A DNA stretch of 64,000 nucleotides from NCBI RefSeq assembly GCF_014648315.1, contig NZ_BMQW01000001.1, positions 310,001-374,000 of the forward strand, given 5' to 3'. The notes under the pieces were generated by a model. That model had not been told where the DNA came from. It searched no databases and saw only the letters and a program-made list of their open reading frames with translations. Position numbers and translations under genes: made by a program. Source of the stretch: Shewanella ulleungensis (GTDB lineage: Bacteria; Pseudomonadota; Gammaproteobacteria; Enterobacterales; Shewanellaceae). Positions 10,323-20,709 of this stretch are shown here, in pieces; position 1 is the stretch's first letter, and each line of letters begins with the position of its first letter.

Positions 10323-12857
10323 ATGACCACAGCTAAAGAAAGCGCCAGCGTTAAAAAAGCCCCGACAACACGCAAAAAGCCAACTAAGTCAACAAAGGTG
10401 GCTACTCCCGTTAAGGCTCAGGCTACCGAAGCAGCTGAACCTTGTGAGCCATGTGACACATTAGGAGCTTCACTTGCTCGTCATATTCGCTATGGCTTAT
10501 GTCGCGATGAACATGAAAAAGATGAATTATTCACCGCTGTGGCAGAAAGTGTCAAAGAACAGATGCTGGATAATTGGCGTGAAACTCGGATTAAAGACAA
10601 TCAATACGAGCAAAAGCAGGTGGCTTATTTGTCGTTAGAGTTTTTAATGGGCCGTGCGTTAGGCAATGCTTTACTGAGTTTAGATCTCACTGACGAAGCC
10701 CAAAAAGTGCTTACCGATTACGCCACAACATTAGAGGATCTTGAACAAGTAGAACAAGATGCTGGTTTAGGTAATGGTGGCCTTGGGCGTTTAGCTGCGT
10801 GTTTCTTAGACAGTTGCGCATGCCTTGATTTACCGGTGACTGGATATGGGATCCGTTATCAATATGGCATGTTTGTTCAGAAAATTATTGATGGATACCA
10901 AGTTGAACGTCCGGATCGTTGGTTACGTCACGGCAACCCTTGGGAAGTGCGCATTGCAAATCGTATTGTAACCGTGCCTTTTTTTGGTCATACAGAAACG
11001 TATGTAGACAAAGACGGCCGCCGTCATCATATATGGACTAACACGCAAAATGTGTTAGCTGTACCTTATGATATGCCTATTCCTGGTTTTAACAATGGCC
11101 GAATTAACACCTTACGTTTATGGAAAGCTGAAGCCAACGACGAGTTTGATTTAGCTGAGTTTAATGACGGTGATTATGCTGAAGCTGTAGCGACAAAAAA
11201 CCTGGCAGAACAAATTACCATGGTTTTATACCCCAATGATGCCAGTGTTAACGGCAAAGAGCTCAGATTAAGACAACAGTACTTTCTATCGTCTGCCAGC
11301 TTACAGGATTTATTAACTCGTTATGTCGCTAAACACGGCGAAGATTTTAGTGAGTTTAGCAGCCGCAATGTTTTGCAATTAAATGACACGCATCCAAGTA
11401 TTGCAGTACCAGAGCTAATGCGCCTGTTGATGGATAAATATGGTTTAGGCTGGGATAAGGCATGGGAGATCACTAGTCAATCTATGGCTTACACCAACCA
11501 TACGTTATTGCCAGAGGCATTAGAGCGATGGTCCGTTGCCATGATGAAAAATATGCTCCCGCGTATTGTAGAGATCATTTTTGAAATCAATGCCAGATAC
11601 CTTGAGTTAGTTGCACATCATTGGCCAGGTGACATCAAAAAGTTAGCTGATATGTCCATCATCGAAGAGGGTCCAGAGCAACAGATTAGAATGGCCTACT
11701 TGGCGATAGTGGCCAGCTTTTCCGTAAATGGTGTTGCGGGTTTACACACTGAATTACTCAAACAGGGTTTGTTTAGTGAATTTTATCAATTATGGCCACA
11801 CAAGTTTAATAACAAAACCAACGGCGTTACGCCAAGGCGCTGGCTAGCATATTGCAACCCCAAATTAGCATCATTAATTACTCGTCGTTTGGGCGATGAG
11901 TGGATAACCGATTTAACTCGCCTTGCAGCTCTCAATGCCTTTACCAGTGACAAGGCATTTGTCGAAGAATGGGCCGAGATTAAATTAGCCAACAAACAAG
12001 CATTAAGTGAATTTGTAGCACAACAATGCGGTGTCACATTTGACCCGAAAATGATGTTTGATGTCCAAGTTAAGCGTATTCACGAATACAAGCGTCAGCT
12101 GCTCAATATTTTGCATGTTATTCATTTATATCGCCGTATATTAAATGGCGACACAGAAGGGATGGCACCGCGCTGTGTATTAATTGGTGGCAAAGCGGCT
12201 CCTGGTTATGCCATGGCAAAACAAATCATTAAGCTAGCCAATAATGTTGCTCACATGGTCAATTCTGACCCTCTTGTTTCGCCTTACCTTCGAATGGCAT
12301 TTCTACCAAACTATAACGTGAGTGCGATGGAGAAAATCTGTCCAGGTACCGATTTGTCTGAACAAATATCAACCGCAGGTAAAGAGGCTTCTGGCACCGG
12401 AAACATGAAGTTCATGATGAATGGCGCGTTAACTATTGGCACCTTAGATGGTGCCAATATTGAAATGTTAGAAGAGGTAGGCAAAGAAAACTTCTTCTTG
12501 TTCGGCTTAAATGCGCATGAAGTCAGTCAAGCTAAAGCCCATTATCAACCACAAGAGATTATCGCGAGTTCACCGGCTCTAAATGGAGTAATGAATATGC
12601 TCAAAAGTGGTCATTTCAATTTAGTCGAGCCCGGAATATTTGATCACATCATTGCTTCAATTGTCGATCCTTACGATCAATGGATGACCGCCGCAGATTT
12701 CGACAGCTATCGTATTGCCCAAGAAAACGTCTCAGCAACCTACTTAGACCAAAATAAATGGCAAAAAGTCAGTATTAGAAATAGTGCCGCCAGTGGTCGC
12801 TTTTCGAGCGATAACACCATATCGGGTTATCGCGATGATATTTGGATGAAAAAGTAA
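10323..12857 (+). CDS. glgP: Glycogen/maltodextrin phosphorylase, GT35
   Basis: Phosphorolyses alpha-1,4-glucan ends to glucose-1-phosphate with pyridoxal phosphate. The core begins near residue 45 (DTLGASLARHIRYGL) and includes QLNDTHPSIAVPELMR, VKRIHEYKRQLLN and the PLP-lysine region GTGNMKFMMNGALTIGTLDG. The 844-residue length exceeds the roughly 800-815 typical of bacterial enzymes because of a 45-residue N-terminal tail rich in Lys, Ala, Thr and Pro. The start is supported by AAGGAG six bases upstream. It lies within the glycogen operon, 3 bp after glgX. Confidence 0.95.
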   Translation: MTTAKESASVKKAPTTRKKPTKSTKVATPVKAQATEAAEPCEPCDTLGASLARHIRYGLCRDEHEKDELFTAVAESVKEQMLDNWRETRIKDNQYEQKQVAYLSLEFLMGRALGNALLSLDLTDEAQKVLTDYATTLEDLEQVEQDAGLGNGGLGRLAACFLDSCACLDLPVTGYGIRYQYGMFVQKIIDGYQVERPDRWLRHGNPWEVRIANRIVTVPFFGHTETYVDKDGRRHHIWTNTQNVLAVPYDMPIPGFNNGRINTLRLWKAEANDEFDLAEFNDGDYAEAVATKNLAEQITMVLYPNDASVNGKELRLRQQYFLSSASLQDLLTRYVAKHGEDFSEFSSRNVLQLNDTHPSIAVPELMRLLMDKYGLGWDKAWEITSQSMAYTNHTLLPEALERWSVAMMKNMLPRIVEIIFEINARYLELVAHHWPGDIKKLADMSIIEEGPEQQIRMAYLAIVASFSVNGVAGLHTELLKQGLFSEFYQLWPHKFNNKTNGVTPRRWLAYCNPKLASLITRRLGDEWITDLTRLAALNAFTSDKAFVEEWAEIKLANKQALSEFVAQQCGVTFDPKMMFDVQVKRIHEYKRQLLNILHVIHLYRRILNGDTEGMAPRCVLIGGKAAPGYAMAKQIIKLANNVAHMVNSDPLVSPYLRMAFLPNYNVSAMEKICPGTDLSEQISTAGKEASGTGNMKFMMNGALTIGTLDGANIEMLEEVGKENFFLFGLNAHEVSQAKAHYQPQEIIASSPALNGVMNMLKSGHFNLVEPGIFDHIIASIVDPYDQWMTAADFDSYRIAQENVSATYLDQNKWQKVSIRNSAASGRFSSDNTISGYRDDIWMKK

Positions 12858-12954
12858 CACCAATGTGATGGCAACATCGCTACGTTGTACCGTAAGGCGT
12901 GGATATATGCTTATTAATCGTGGCTCTTAATTAAGAGCCGAATGGAGTCTGCTT

Positions 12955-14217
12955 ATGAGTAATGTTCGTTATATTAGTAATTTAACTCGTGATACCTATG
13001 CACTTATTTTAGCGGGTGGTCGTGGGTCTCGTTTATATGAGTTAACCGATTGGCGTGCTAAACCAGCGCTATATTTTGGCGGTAAGTTTCGTATTATCGA
13101 TTTCCCGCTGTCTAACTGTATTAACTCCGGTATTCGTCGTGTGGGTGTGGTGACCCAATATAAATCGCATTCGCTTATTCGGCATGTTACTCGTGGCTGG
13201 GGCCATTTTAAAAAGGAGTTGGGCGAATCTGTTGAGATTTTACCTGCATCACAACAAACTTCGGGTAATTGGTATCAGGGTACGGCCGATGCCGTATTTC
13301 AAAATATCGATATTATTCGACATGAAATCCCAAAATACGTGATGATTTTGTCAGGTGACCATGTGTACCGTATGGATTATGCAGGCTTATTGGCATCGCA
13401 TGCCGAATCAGGTGCTGATATGACGGTATGCTGTTTAGAAACGCCGATCGCAGAAGCTGCTGGGGCTTTTGGGGTAATGGAAGTCGATGAAAATATGCGT
13501 GTTATTGGTTTTGAAGAAAAACCAGCCAATCCAAAGCCAACACCAACAGATCCAGAAAAATGTTTAGCATCAATGGGTAACTATGTCTTTAATACTAAAT
13601 TTCTATTTGACCAGTTGAAGAAGGACGCTAAAAACGAAAATTCAGATCGTGACTTTGGTAAAGACATTATTCCGGCAATCATTGAACAATTTAATGTGTA
13701 TGCTTATCCTTTTACCAGTGCTGTGCCAGATGAGCCAGCATACTGGCGTGATGTAGGAACATTAGATTCATTTTTTCAAGCCAACATGGAGCTATTGTCT
13801 CCTACACCACAACTTAATTTGTATGATGCAAAATGGCCAATCTGGACTTATCAAGAACAGTTACCTCCCGCTAAGTTTGTCTTTGATGATGAAGATCGTC
13901 GTGGTATGGCAGTGGATTCTATTGTATCTGGCGGTTGTATTATTTCAGGCGCGAAAGTGAAACGCAGCGTGTTATTTGATGAAGTACGCGTATGTTCATA
14001 TTCGTCGGTAAAAGATTCAGTGTTGTTGCCCGATGTGGTGGTGTTAAAAAACTGCAAAATACAAAATGCAATTATTGACCGAGGCTGCATTATTCCAGAC
14101 GGTATGGTTATCGGTTATAACCAGGAGCACGATCGCGCCCGTGGATTTAGAGTCTCAGAAAAAGGGATAACCTTGGTGACACGTAAAATGTTAGGTTTAG
14201 CCGTAGGTTATGAATAA
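12955..14217 (+). CDS. glgC: Glucose-1-phosphate adenylyltransferase
   Basis: Makes ADP-glucose from ATP and glucose-1-phosphate, the committed and allosterically regulated step of bacterial glycogen synthesis. The 420-residue protein has the nucleotidyltransferase signature [20 protein letters not shown], the sugar-binding segments [12 protein letters not shown] and [10 protein letters not shown], and [10 protein letters not shown]-terminal left-handed beta-helix domain holds the regulatory contacts (residues about 300-400). GGAG precedes the ATG by 8 bases. Its 3' end nearly touches the glgA start (10 bp), suggesting coupling. A 97-bp gap after glgP could hold an internal promoter. Confidence 0.96.
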   Translation: MSNVRYISNLTRDTYALILAGGRGSRLYELTDWRAKPALYFGGKFRIIDFPLSNCINSGIRRVGVVTQYKSHSLIRHVTRGWGHFKKELGESVEILPASQQTSGNWYQGTADAVFQNIDIIRHEIPKYVMILSGDHVYRMDYAGLLASHAESGADMTVCCLETPIAEAAGAFGVMEVDENMRVIGFEEKPANPKPTPTDPEKCLASMGNYVFNTKFLFDQLKKDAKNENSDRDFGKDIIPAIIEQFNVYAYPFTSAVPDEPAYWRDVGTLDSFFQANMELLSPTPQLNLYDAKWPIWTYQEQLPPAKFVFDDEDRRGMAVDSIVSGGCIISGAKVKRSVLFDEVRVCSYSSVKDSVLLPDVVVLKNCKIQNAIIDRGCIIPDGMVIGYNQEHDRARGFRVSEKGITLVTRKMLGLAVGYE

Positions 14218-14227
14218 GGATCCATTA

Positions 14228-15946
14228 ATGACCCAAGAAAATGTAAACCGCGTTTTGCTGGTTGCAGCAGAGAACGATGCATTACAAGGGGCGAAAGTTG
14301 GCGGTATGGCGGACGTGATCCGTGACTTACCGCCAGCATTGGCGCAATGTGGCGTGATTGCAGACGTGGCAATGCCAAATTATGGTTTTTTGGCCGCTCA
14401 CTACCATGCTAAACATTATGCCAACATCACCCTTAATTTTGCTGGGGCAACCCATTATGTCAAAGTATTTTGTATGCCAAGACCAACCAGCAAAAGTGAT
14501 GTGTTAGCTATTAATGGCGTGTCAGACACCAATATGTTGCCTGAACAGATGCAATCTAATCCTTCTATGGTGTATCTATTTGACCATCCATTATTTAATC
14601 ATCATGGGCAAGTTTATTGTAATGGCGCCCATGACAGACCTTTTGCCGATGATGCTACTAAGTTCGCCTTATTTTCATTGAGTGTGGCTACGTGTTTAAT
14701 TGACCATATTCTTCCGCGTTATACGGTACTGCATTTACATGATTGGCATGCGGCAATGGTGGCAATGTTAAGGCAATGCGTTGATGATTTTAGTAGTCTC
14801 AAAGAGTTAACATGTGTGTATACCATCCACAATTTAGCACTGCAGGGTATTAGGCCGTTTAATGGCGATGAGTCATCTTTTGCTGCTTGGTTCCCGCAAT
14901 TTGTTAATCAGCTTAAACCAATAGCAAAGTTGAGTATATTTGATCCGCGCTATGGCAATTGTATTAACCCAATGCGAATGGGAATTGTGTTGAGTGACAG
15001 AGTACATTTGGTGTCACCCACTTATGCTCAAGAAGTTTTATTGCCATCTGATCATGCAAAAGGCTTTTTTGGGGGGGAGGGGCTCGAAGCCGATTTATTA
15101 GCAAAAGCTGAGCAACAAAAGTTAATTGGTATTATTAATGGCTGCATGTACAGCGATATCGAACAAGCAGAGCAAGCAGGTATTGAACGCTATGCAGCAT
15201 TCCTTGTTATGGCGCAAAATGCACTGCTTAAATGGCAAGCAAAAGTATCTGAGGTGAGCGCTATAGACAGCATAGCTCTTTGTCGATTATCACAACTTAA
15301 TACTCGTTTATTAACTCTTTCTTTAGCTAATACAATGAACAGTGATAATGCCAAAACGCCATTTTTACTAACATCTGTAGGGCGCTTAACTGAACAAAAA
15401 GTGCTGATTTTATTACAACCGTGTGTCGATGTGCACGGACATCAACAGGTGTCGACCGTGCTTGATGCATTACTAGATACACTCAAATCGGAGCAGCCAG
15501 ATGGTGTCTTAATGCTACTTGGCAGTGGTGATCTGCATATTGCCAGACAGCTTCAAGGCGTAGCTGCAAGACACGATAATTTGGTGTTTATGCATGGTTA
15601 TGATGAAGCATTATCCGAGGAGCTTTATCGTATAGGCGATTTGTTTTTAATGCCCAGTTCCTTTGAACCTTGTGGTATTAGCCAAATGCTGGCCATGCGC
15701 GCGGGACAACCTTGTTTGGTACACGCTGTAGGTGGGTTAAAAGACACTATTATTGATAATGTCAGTGGTTGGTCATTTTCCGGAGCCTCTTTGTCTGAAC
15801 AAGGCACTGCATTGGTAGCACGCTTTAAACAAATATTGGCACTTTATCAAACTGAGCAATGGCAACACGTTGCGCAAAATGCATCAAAGCAACGTTTTAC
15901 CTGGGACAATGTTGCTAAAGAATATAAAGATAAACTTTATTGTTAA
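14228..15946 (+). CDS. glgA: Glycogen synthase (ADP-glucose), GT5
   Basis: Transfers glucose from ADP-glucose to growing alpha-1,4-glucan. The N-terminal ADP-glucose-binding loop is KVGGMADVIRDLP, the Met replacing the usual Leu. The C-terminal GT-B domain has VGRLTEQK, MLLGSGD and SSFEPCGISQMLAMRAG. I choose the ATG at 14228 rather than 14210: AAGGA at 14215-14219 sits 8 bases before it, while the earlier ATG overlaps the glgC end and has no ribosome site. At 572 residues it is clearly longer than the roughly 480-residue enterobacterial GlgA, the extra sequence lying mostly between the two Rossmann domains. Last gene of the operon. Confidence 0.94.
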   Translation: MTQENVNRVLLVAAENDALQGAKVGGMADVIRDLPPALAQCGVIADVAMPNYGFLAAHYHAKHYANITLNFAGATHYVKVFCMPRPTSKSDVLAINGVSDTNMLPEQMQSNPSMVYLFDHPLFNHHGQVYCNGAHDRPFADDATKFALFSLSVATCLIDHILPRYTVLHLHDWHAAMVAMLRQCVDDFSSLKELTCVYTIHNLALQGIRPFNGDESSFAAWFPQFVNQLKPIAKLSIFDPRYGNCINPMRMGIVLSDRVHLVSPTYAQEVLLPSDHAKGFFGGEGLEADLLAKAEQQKLIGIINGCMYSDIEQAEQAGIERYAAFLVMAQNALLKWQAKVSEVSAIDSIALCRLSQLNTRLLTLSLANTMNSDNAKTPFLLTSVGRLTEQKVLILLQPCVDVHGHQQVSTVLDALLDTLKSEQPDGVLMLLGSGDLHIARQLQGVAARHDNLVFMHGYDEALSEELYRIGDLFLMPSSFEPCGISQMLAMRAGQPCLVHAVGGLKDTIIDNVSGWSFSGASLSEQGTALVARFKQILALYQTEQWQHVAQNASKQRFTWDNVAKEYKDKLYC

Positions 15947-15984
15947 ACAAGCATTGGCCAGATAATGGTATCTAACTAGAAATT

Positions 15985-16017
15985 AAAAAAGCATCGAATA
16001 ATATTCGATGCTTTTTT
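15985..16017. terminator. Terminator between glgA and the TonB-dependent receptor
   Basis: 15-bp perfect stem (AAAAAAGCATCGAAT and its complement) with a 3-nt loop, followed by a T-run. It closes the glycogen operon and can also serve the convergent receptor gene. Confidence 0.88.
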
Positions 16018-16073
16018 ATATTTAGTGTGTTGTCCTAACTGTATTTATACATATTGGGAGATTAAAAACGGAC

Positions 16074-18467
16074 TTAGTAAGTGTAACGTAGATCTAAGTA
16101 GTAGTATCCGCCGTTAAAACCAAATGGTGTATTCGTCAGTGGGTAAACAAAAATACCATTGAAATTATTATCTTCAGGACGTTTCTCTGGGTAGGTATCA
16201 AACAGATTTTGAACCCCTAGCGTAACTGCTAGTGAATCAGTCGCTTGATAACGCGTACTTAAATCGGTTGTCCATTTGGCATCGTATTCCACTTCACTTG
16301 AAGAATAACCTACAGTGTAATCACCAAAGTAGCTGAAACGTAAGTTAGTCGTAAAGTCATCGTAATGATGAGTGAAACCAATGTTGCCAGAATGTTTAGA
16401 GGTCGCTTCGGTCATACGAATTTCTTCAATACGATCAAATAACTCACTTTCTAAGCCATCGAGAATAGTTGGCAAGTTAACTGACTTAATCTCAGTCTCT
16501 TTGTATGAGTAAGCAAGATTAGCCGACACATCACCAAACTGACCTAGGTCAAATTGTTGCGTCATGACCAAATCAACACCCTGGGTTTCAGTATCAACTG
16601 CGTTCATAAAGAAACGCGCCGATTCTGCATTGGTGCCCGCAAGCGCTGCAGCGATAACAGGTGAGCTTTCTTGATCGACAGAGCCAGATAAAATAATACG
16701 GTCATCAACATTAATTTGATAAGCATCTAATGTGGCTGTAAAGCCATTATCACCGTTATAAACAAAACCTGCACTGTAAGAGTGAGAGATTTCGGCTTTA
16801 AGATCAGGGATATCTAACGCTTCTTTAATTGCCGATAACTGGTTGAAAGTACCTGACTCTCTAGGAACAAACTCGCCAGTGACTGGATCTGGGTCAAAAA
16901 AGGTCGACACATTGGTAAAGTACAATTGTTGCACGCTTGGTGCACGGAAACCTGTATCTGTGGTTAAACGAAATGCTAACTTATCGGTCAAATCATAACG
17001 TCCCGACAATTTCCAGCTGGTGTTATTACCAAAATCTGAATAATCTTCATAACGTATCGCCGCAGCCCAATAGAAATCTGTGGTTAATTGGTTTTCAAGT
17101 TCTATGTATAAACCTACGTTAGTGCGGTCTTCATCGACTTCAGACTCTTTGGTAAATCCACCAAAACCTTGGCTACCACCGGCTTTATTTTCGTAGTCAC
17201 CTAGGATATATGACTCTTCTTGACCCGCTTCAATTTCATAGCCGCTTTCACGAAATGTTACACCAGTAGCGACCATGATTTCTGAGTCATTATAAAAATC
17301 ATAATAGCTTGAGGCATCTAACGTTAGATTTAACTCGCTGTTAGACAGAGTGCCAGCATAAAAATCGGTAGGGCTTGTTGGGCCTAAAGAAGCATTGATG
17401 GTGTTTTCGACGTTATATTCAAAGCTGTTACTTCCGTAACCGGCAGATGCATCAATAGTCCATTTTCCTATTTCAAAGTCGTAACCTAATAAGAAAGAAA
17501 AATCGATAATTTCTGGGCTTATTAGCGGTAAATAACCATCTGGATAAACTTCAATGATATTACGCGAATCTAACGCACGGCGATAAAACGCTCCAGAGGT
17601 AGATGTACGTTTGCTTATACCGCCAAATGCATACACTTTACTGGTGTCTGTTATGGCTTGTTCAGCATTAACAAATAAGCCGTAGTTATCATAATCGCTG
17701 TCACCAACATGGTGGTTTAAGCGATCAAACGTTTCTTCACGTGGATCTAAGCTGCCATCAGCCAAAGTAGGGTATTGTTGACGAGAATCTAAACCTGCGC
17801 GGTTGGTTGAATTCTTTTGATGTGCTTCTAACGATACGTTAACAAACCCGTCATCGCTAATGCTAAATCCTTGGTTAACGCCTACACGGACTTGCTCACC
17901 GTCACCTTCATAGGTTTGGCCTATTTGGGTTGAAATACTGCCGCCTTCATCGCTGTCTTTAAGTACAACGTTAATCACACCAGCAATGGCATCTGAGCCA
18001 TAAAGTGCTGAAGCACCATCACGCAAAATTTCAATGCGTTTAATTGCAGTCATTGGGATTGCATTTAAGTCAACGTTTGAAGAACCTTTCCCAACAGTGC
18101 CTGATAAATGAACTAACGCAGAGCCGTGACGACGTTTACCATTTACCAACACTAAGGTGTGGTCTGGTGACATGCCGCGTAAACTCGCTGGACGGACCGC
18201 ATCGCTGCCGTCAGTAATTGATGAAAAAGGAAAACTGTAACTAGGGGCTGCAAATTGAAGCGCTTTTGCTGTTTCGGTTATCCCGGTAGCTTCAAGTTGC
18301 TCAGAGGTAATAATATCAACAGGTGTTGGGCTATCAGTGGCTGTACGTAGGGCAATACGTGAACCAATTACCTGAATACGCTCAAGATTTAGACCTTCCT
18401 CTTCAGCCATAGCTGCTGGGGCTGAAATACTGGCGATGACCGCCAAAGATACGAGACTTTTATACAT
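16074..18467 (-). CDS. TonB-dependent outer-membrane receptor
   Basis: A 797-residue protein with a signal peptide (cleavage after AAMA, about residue 21), a plug domain (TPVDIITSEQLEATGI, LRGMSPDHTLVLVNGKRR, IERIEI-like IKRIEILRDGASALYGSDAIAGVINVVLK) and a long beta-barrel ending in an aromatic residue (LDLRYTY). It imports a substrate across the outer membrane using TonB energy. The substrate is not shown: there is no Fur box in front of it, and it lies between the glycogen operon and a phosphoglucomutase gene, which hints at a carbohydrate rather than a siderophore. The start at 18467 is chosen because AGGA lies 6 bases upstream; an in-frame TTG at 18473 is the alternative. Confidence 0.88.
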   Translation of the reverse strand: MYKSLVSLAVIASISAPAAMAEEEGLNLERIQVIGSRIALRTATDSPTPVDIITSEQLEATGITETAKALQFAAPSYSFPFSSITDGSDAVRPASLRGMSPDHTLVLVNGKRRHGSALVHLSGTVGKGSSNVDLNAIPMTAIKRIEILRDGASALYGSDAIAGVINVVLKDSDEGGSISTQIGQTYEGDGEQVRVGVNQGFSISDDGFVNVSLEAHQKNSTNRAGLDSRQQYPTLADGSLDPREETFDRLNHHVGDSDYDNYGLFVNAEQAITDTSKVYAFGGISKRTSTSGAFYRRALDSRNIIEVYPDGYLPLISPEIIDFSFLLGYDFEIGKWTIDASAGYGSNSFEYNVENTINASLGPTSPTDFYAGTLSNSELNLTLDASSYYDFYNDSEIMVATGVTFRESGYEIEAGQEESYILGDYENKAGGSQGFGGFTKESEVDEDRTNVGLYIELENQLTTDFYWAAAIRYEDYSDFGNNTSWKLSGRYDLTDKLAFRLTTDTGFRAPSVQQLYFTNVSTFFDPDPVTGEFVPRESGTFNQLSAIKEALDIPDLKAEISHSYSAGFVYNGDNGFTATLDAYQINVDDRIILSGSVDQESSPVIAAALAGTNAESARFFMNAVDTETQGVDLVMTQQFDLGQFGDVSANLAYSYKETEIKSVNLPTILDGLESELFDRIEEIRMTEATSKHSGNIGFTHHYDDFTTNLRFSYFGDYTVGYSSSEVEYDAKWTTDLSTRYQATDSLAVTLGVQNLFDTYPEKRPEDNNFNGIFVYPLTNTPFGFNGGYYYLDLRYTY

Positions 18468-18639
18468 TAGCAATCCTGCGATAACATTAATAGAAATTAT
18501 GTAACATTATAGATCAGTTTCGCTGGAGTTTAGATCTGTTTAATATATGGTTAGTTAGTTTAATACGGCATATGTAATGACACACAGGTATAGTGAAATA
18601 TTCTAATGTAAACAGTTTGTTGATTTACCTTTTCAAACA

Positions 18640-18677
18640 AATAAAAACACCAGTTAAATGTAACAGGTGTTTTTATT
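18640..18677 (-). terminator. Terminator downstream of the phospho-sugar mutase gene
   Basis: 12-bp perfect arms (AATAAAAACACC and complement) around a partly paired 14-nt centre. It separates the mutase gene from the receptor on the same strand. Confidence 0.8.
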
Positions 18678-18708
18678 GGTAGTAGTGTTGTTTTTAAAAT
18701 AACTTAGC

Positions 18709-20430
18709 TTAGCTAGGTAAACTTGCCTGATGGGCTTTAATGAATTTATCCATAGCAACTTCAGCCCGTTGCTGTGCAGTGGCCCAAGTGTCACTCGCTG
18801 TCATGGTTTCAACCACTTCGTAATAGCACTTAATTTTCGGTTCTGTGCCTGAGGGTCTAACAATGACGCGAGCACCATTTTCTAAGCAGTAAATTAGTAC
18901 ATCGCTTTTAGGTAAATCAATAACCACGGTTGAGCCATCGGCAAATGTGCGCAGAGATTGACTCAAATCGTCGCTTGACGTAACGGTAAAGCCGGCAATA
19001 CTTGCTGGTGGTTTCTGGCGTAAATGTTCACCAATGTTTGGCGTATCAGGCTTTAAGGCAATGCTCACTTGTGCATTAAGGTGAAACCCATGCTGACGAT
19101 AAATTTGTGCCAATTTATCCCACACAGTTTGATTTTTTGTTGTTAATTCTGCACACAGTTGCGCAAAAGCAACTAACGCAGATAAACCATCTTTATCCCA
19201 CACCATACTCCCTACGGTATAACCAAGCGCTTCTTCATAGGCAAATAAAAACTGATTATCGGCTTGGCACTTATTGATCCCTACATTCATCAACCATTTA
19301 AAACCGGTGAGGGTGGTGTAACACGTCGCCTGCATCGATTGTGCGACTTTAGACAATAAACTCGACGACACGATGGTGGTGCCCACTAGGCGTTGGTGGG
19401 CTGGGGCGTGTGATAATAAATACTCGCCAAACAATACGCCAACTTGATCGCCAGTAAGCATCTTATAGTCGTTTTCAGCGGTTCGCATAGCCACCGCAAA
19501 ACGGTCGGCATCAGGATCGTTGGCGCACGCAAGCATGGCTTGATGCTTTTTAGCTTCTGCAATCACCAAATCCATTGCACCTTTTTCTTCAGGATTGGGG
19601 AAGTTGACCGTAGGGAAATCACCATCAGGTTCACGTTGTGCTGCGACAGAATAGACTTGGATAAATCCAGCATCCTTTAATACCGTTTCAGCCATGTCAG
19701 CACCAACCCCATGCATGGCTGTATACGCCAAACTTACAAGCTGAGGATTAACATGTTGTTGTAATACACTCGCGTTACGAATGCCTTCACGATAGGTTTG
19801 ATAAAAATCATCTTCAAGCCAAATCAGCTTGGCTTGTTTTTGGGCGTCATCAAGAGAGATAAACGGTATGTTTTGGGTGGCGGCATGCTGTATTTGTGCC
19901 GCTATACCTGAGTCGTGAGGCGGAATAATTTGTGCGCCATTTTCCCAATACACTTTATAGCCGTTATATTGTGGCGGGTTGTGGCTCGCGGTCACCACAA
20001 TGCCAGCAGCAGCGTTAAAGTGTTTTACGCCAAATGCCACTAACGGTGTCGCAGCAACCTGAGTCGTTAACCGAACAGTTATGCCCATCGCAGTAAGTAC
20101 ACTTGCAGCATCGTGAGCAAATGTATATGAATCATGGCGACCATCATAACCAATAATGACTCCTCGGCTGCTTGCATCATTAATTTGTGCCAATAAATAG
20201 GCACCTAAACCGGCTGTAGTTTGTCTGACAACGAGGCGATTCATTCCCATAGGGCCTGGGCCCACTTCACCACGAAGCCCAGCGGTGCCAAAGGCCAAAC
20301 GACCTGAAAACATGTTCGTTAATGTCGCCTCATCTTGATTGTCGAGTAAAGCCTGTAATTGAGCTTTAGTGCTAGGATCCGGGTCTTGTTGTAACCAGTG
20401 TTGAATTTGATGTTGTAAGTGGGTATTCAT
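18709..20430 (-). CDS. Phosphoglucomutase/phosphomannomutase family enzyme
   Basis: Interconverts hexose 1- and 6-phosphates. The 573-residue length and motifs match the PgcA-like long branch of the alpha-D-phosphohexomutases. Visible motifs are the phosphoserine loop TASHNPPQYNGYKVYW, the metal loop DPDADR, the sugar-specificity region (YEEALGY) and the phosphate-binding RPSGTEPKIKCYYE near the C-terminus. Glucose-1-phosphate is the likely product in this context, feeding GlgC and accepting GlgP output. The start at 20430 has GAGG six bases before it; the in-frame ATG at 20442 has none. A Fur-box-like sequence lies just upstream. Mannose or glucosamine substrates are not excluded. Confidence 0.85.
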   Translation of the reverse strand: MNTHLQHQIQHWLQQDPDPSTKAQLQALLDNQDEATLTNMFSGRLAFGTAGLRGEVGPGPMGMNRLVVRQTTAGLGAYLLAQINDASSRGVIIGYDGRHDSYTFAHDAASVLTAMGITVRLTTQVAATPLVAFGVKHFNAAAGIVVTASHNPPQYNGYKVYWENGAQIIPPHDSGIAAQIQHAATQNIPFISLDDAQKQAKLIWLEDDFYQTYREGIRNASVLQQHVNPQLVSLAYTAMHGVGADMAETVLKDAGFIQVYSVAAQREPDGDFPTVNFPNPEEKGAMDLVIAEAKKHQAMLACANDPDADRFAVAMRTAENDYKMLTGDQVGVLFGEYLLSHAPAHQRLVGTTIVSSSLLSKVAQSMQATCYTTLTGFKWLMNVGINKCQADNQFLFAYEEALGYTVGSMVWDKDGLSALVAFAQLCAELTTKNQTVWDKLAQIYRQHGFHLNAQVSIALKPDTPNIGEHLRQKPPASIAGFTVTSSDDLSQSLRTFADGSTVVIDLPKSDVLIYCLENGARVIVRPSGTEPKIKCYYEVVETMTASDTWATAQQRAEVAMDKFIKAHQASLPS

Positions 20431-20442
20431 GATCAACCTCAT

Positions 20443-20457
20443 TGATAATCATTTTCA
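20443..20457. promoter_or_regulatory. Candidate Fur box in front of the phospho-sugar mutase gene
   Basis: TGATAATCATTTTCA matches the 7-1-7 Fur consensus TGATAAT-n-ATTATCA at 13 of 14 informative positions. It lies 12 bp before the mutase start, very close to the ribosome site, so it may be fortuitous. Confidence 0.35.
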
Positions 20458-20596
20458 ATTGCTACATTAACAGTAGAAAAATAACAGCCTAAGAACAAGT
20501 AAAATCGTTTCGCTTACCGGGTAAATAACCAAATTAATACATATTAGTAACTTATCAAAGTCATAAGAATAGGATTGTGCAGGAAAAAATTCACAT

Positions 20597-20629
20597 AAAA
20601 AAACGCGTATTACTGAGTAATACGCGTTT
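20597..20629 (-). terminator. Terminator downstream of the glutathione S-transferase gene
   Basis: Perfect inverted repeat AAACGCGTATTACT / AGTAATACGCGTTT around a single G. On the minus strand it is followed by a T-run. Confidence 0.82.
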
Positions 20630-20709
20630 GTTAGCACAAGGGTTTATTTAAATGCATTTTATTAAAATAGACTTTGTTTACATCTATTTATTAGCATTTA
20701 GGCTAACAC

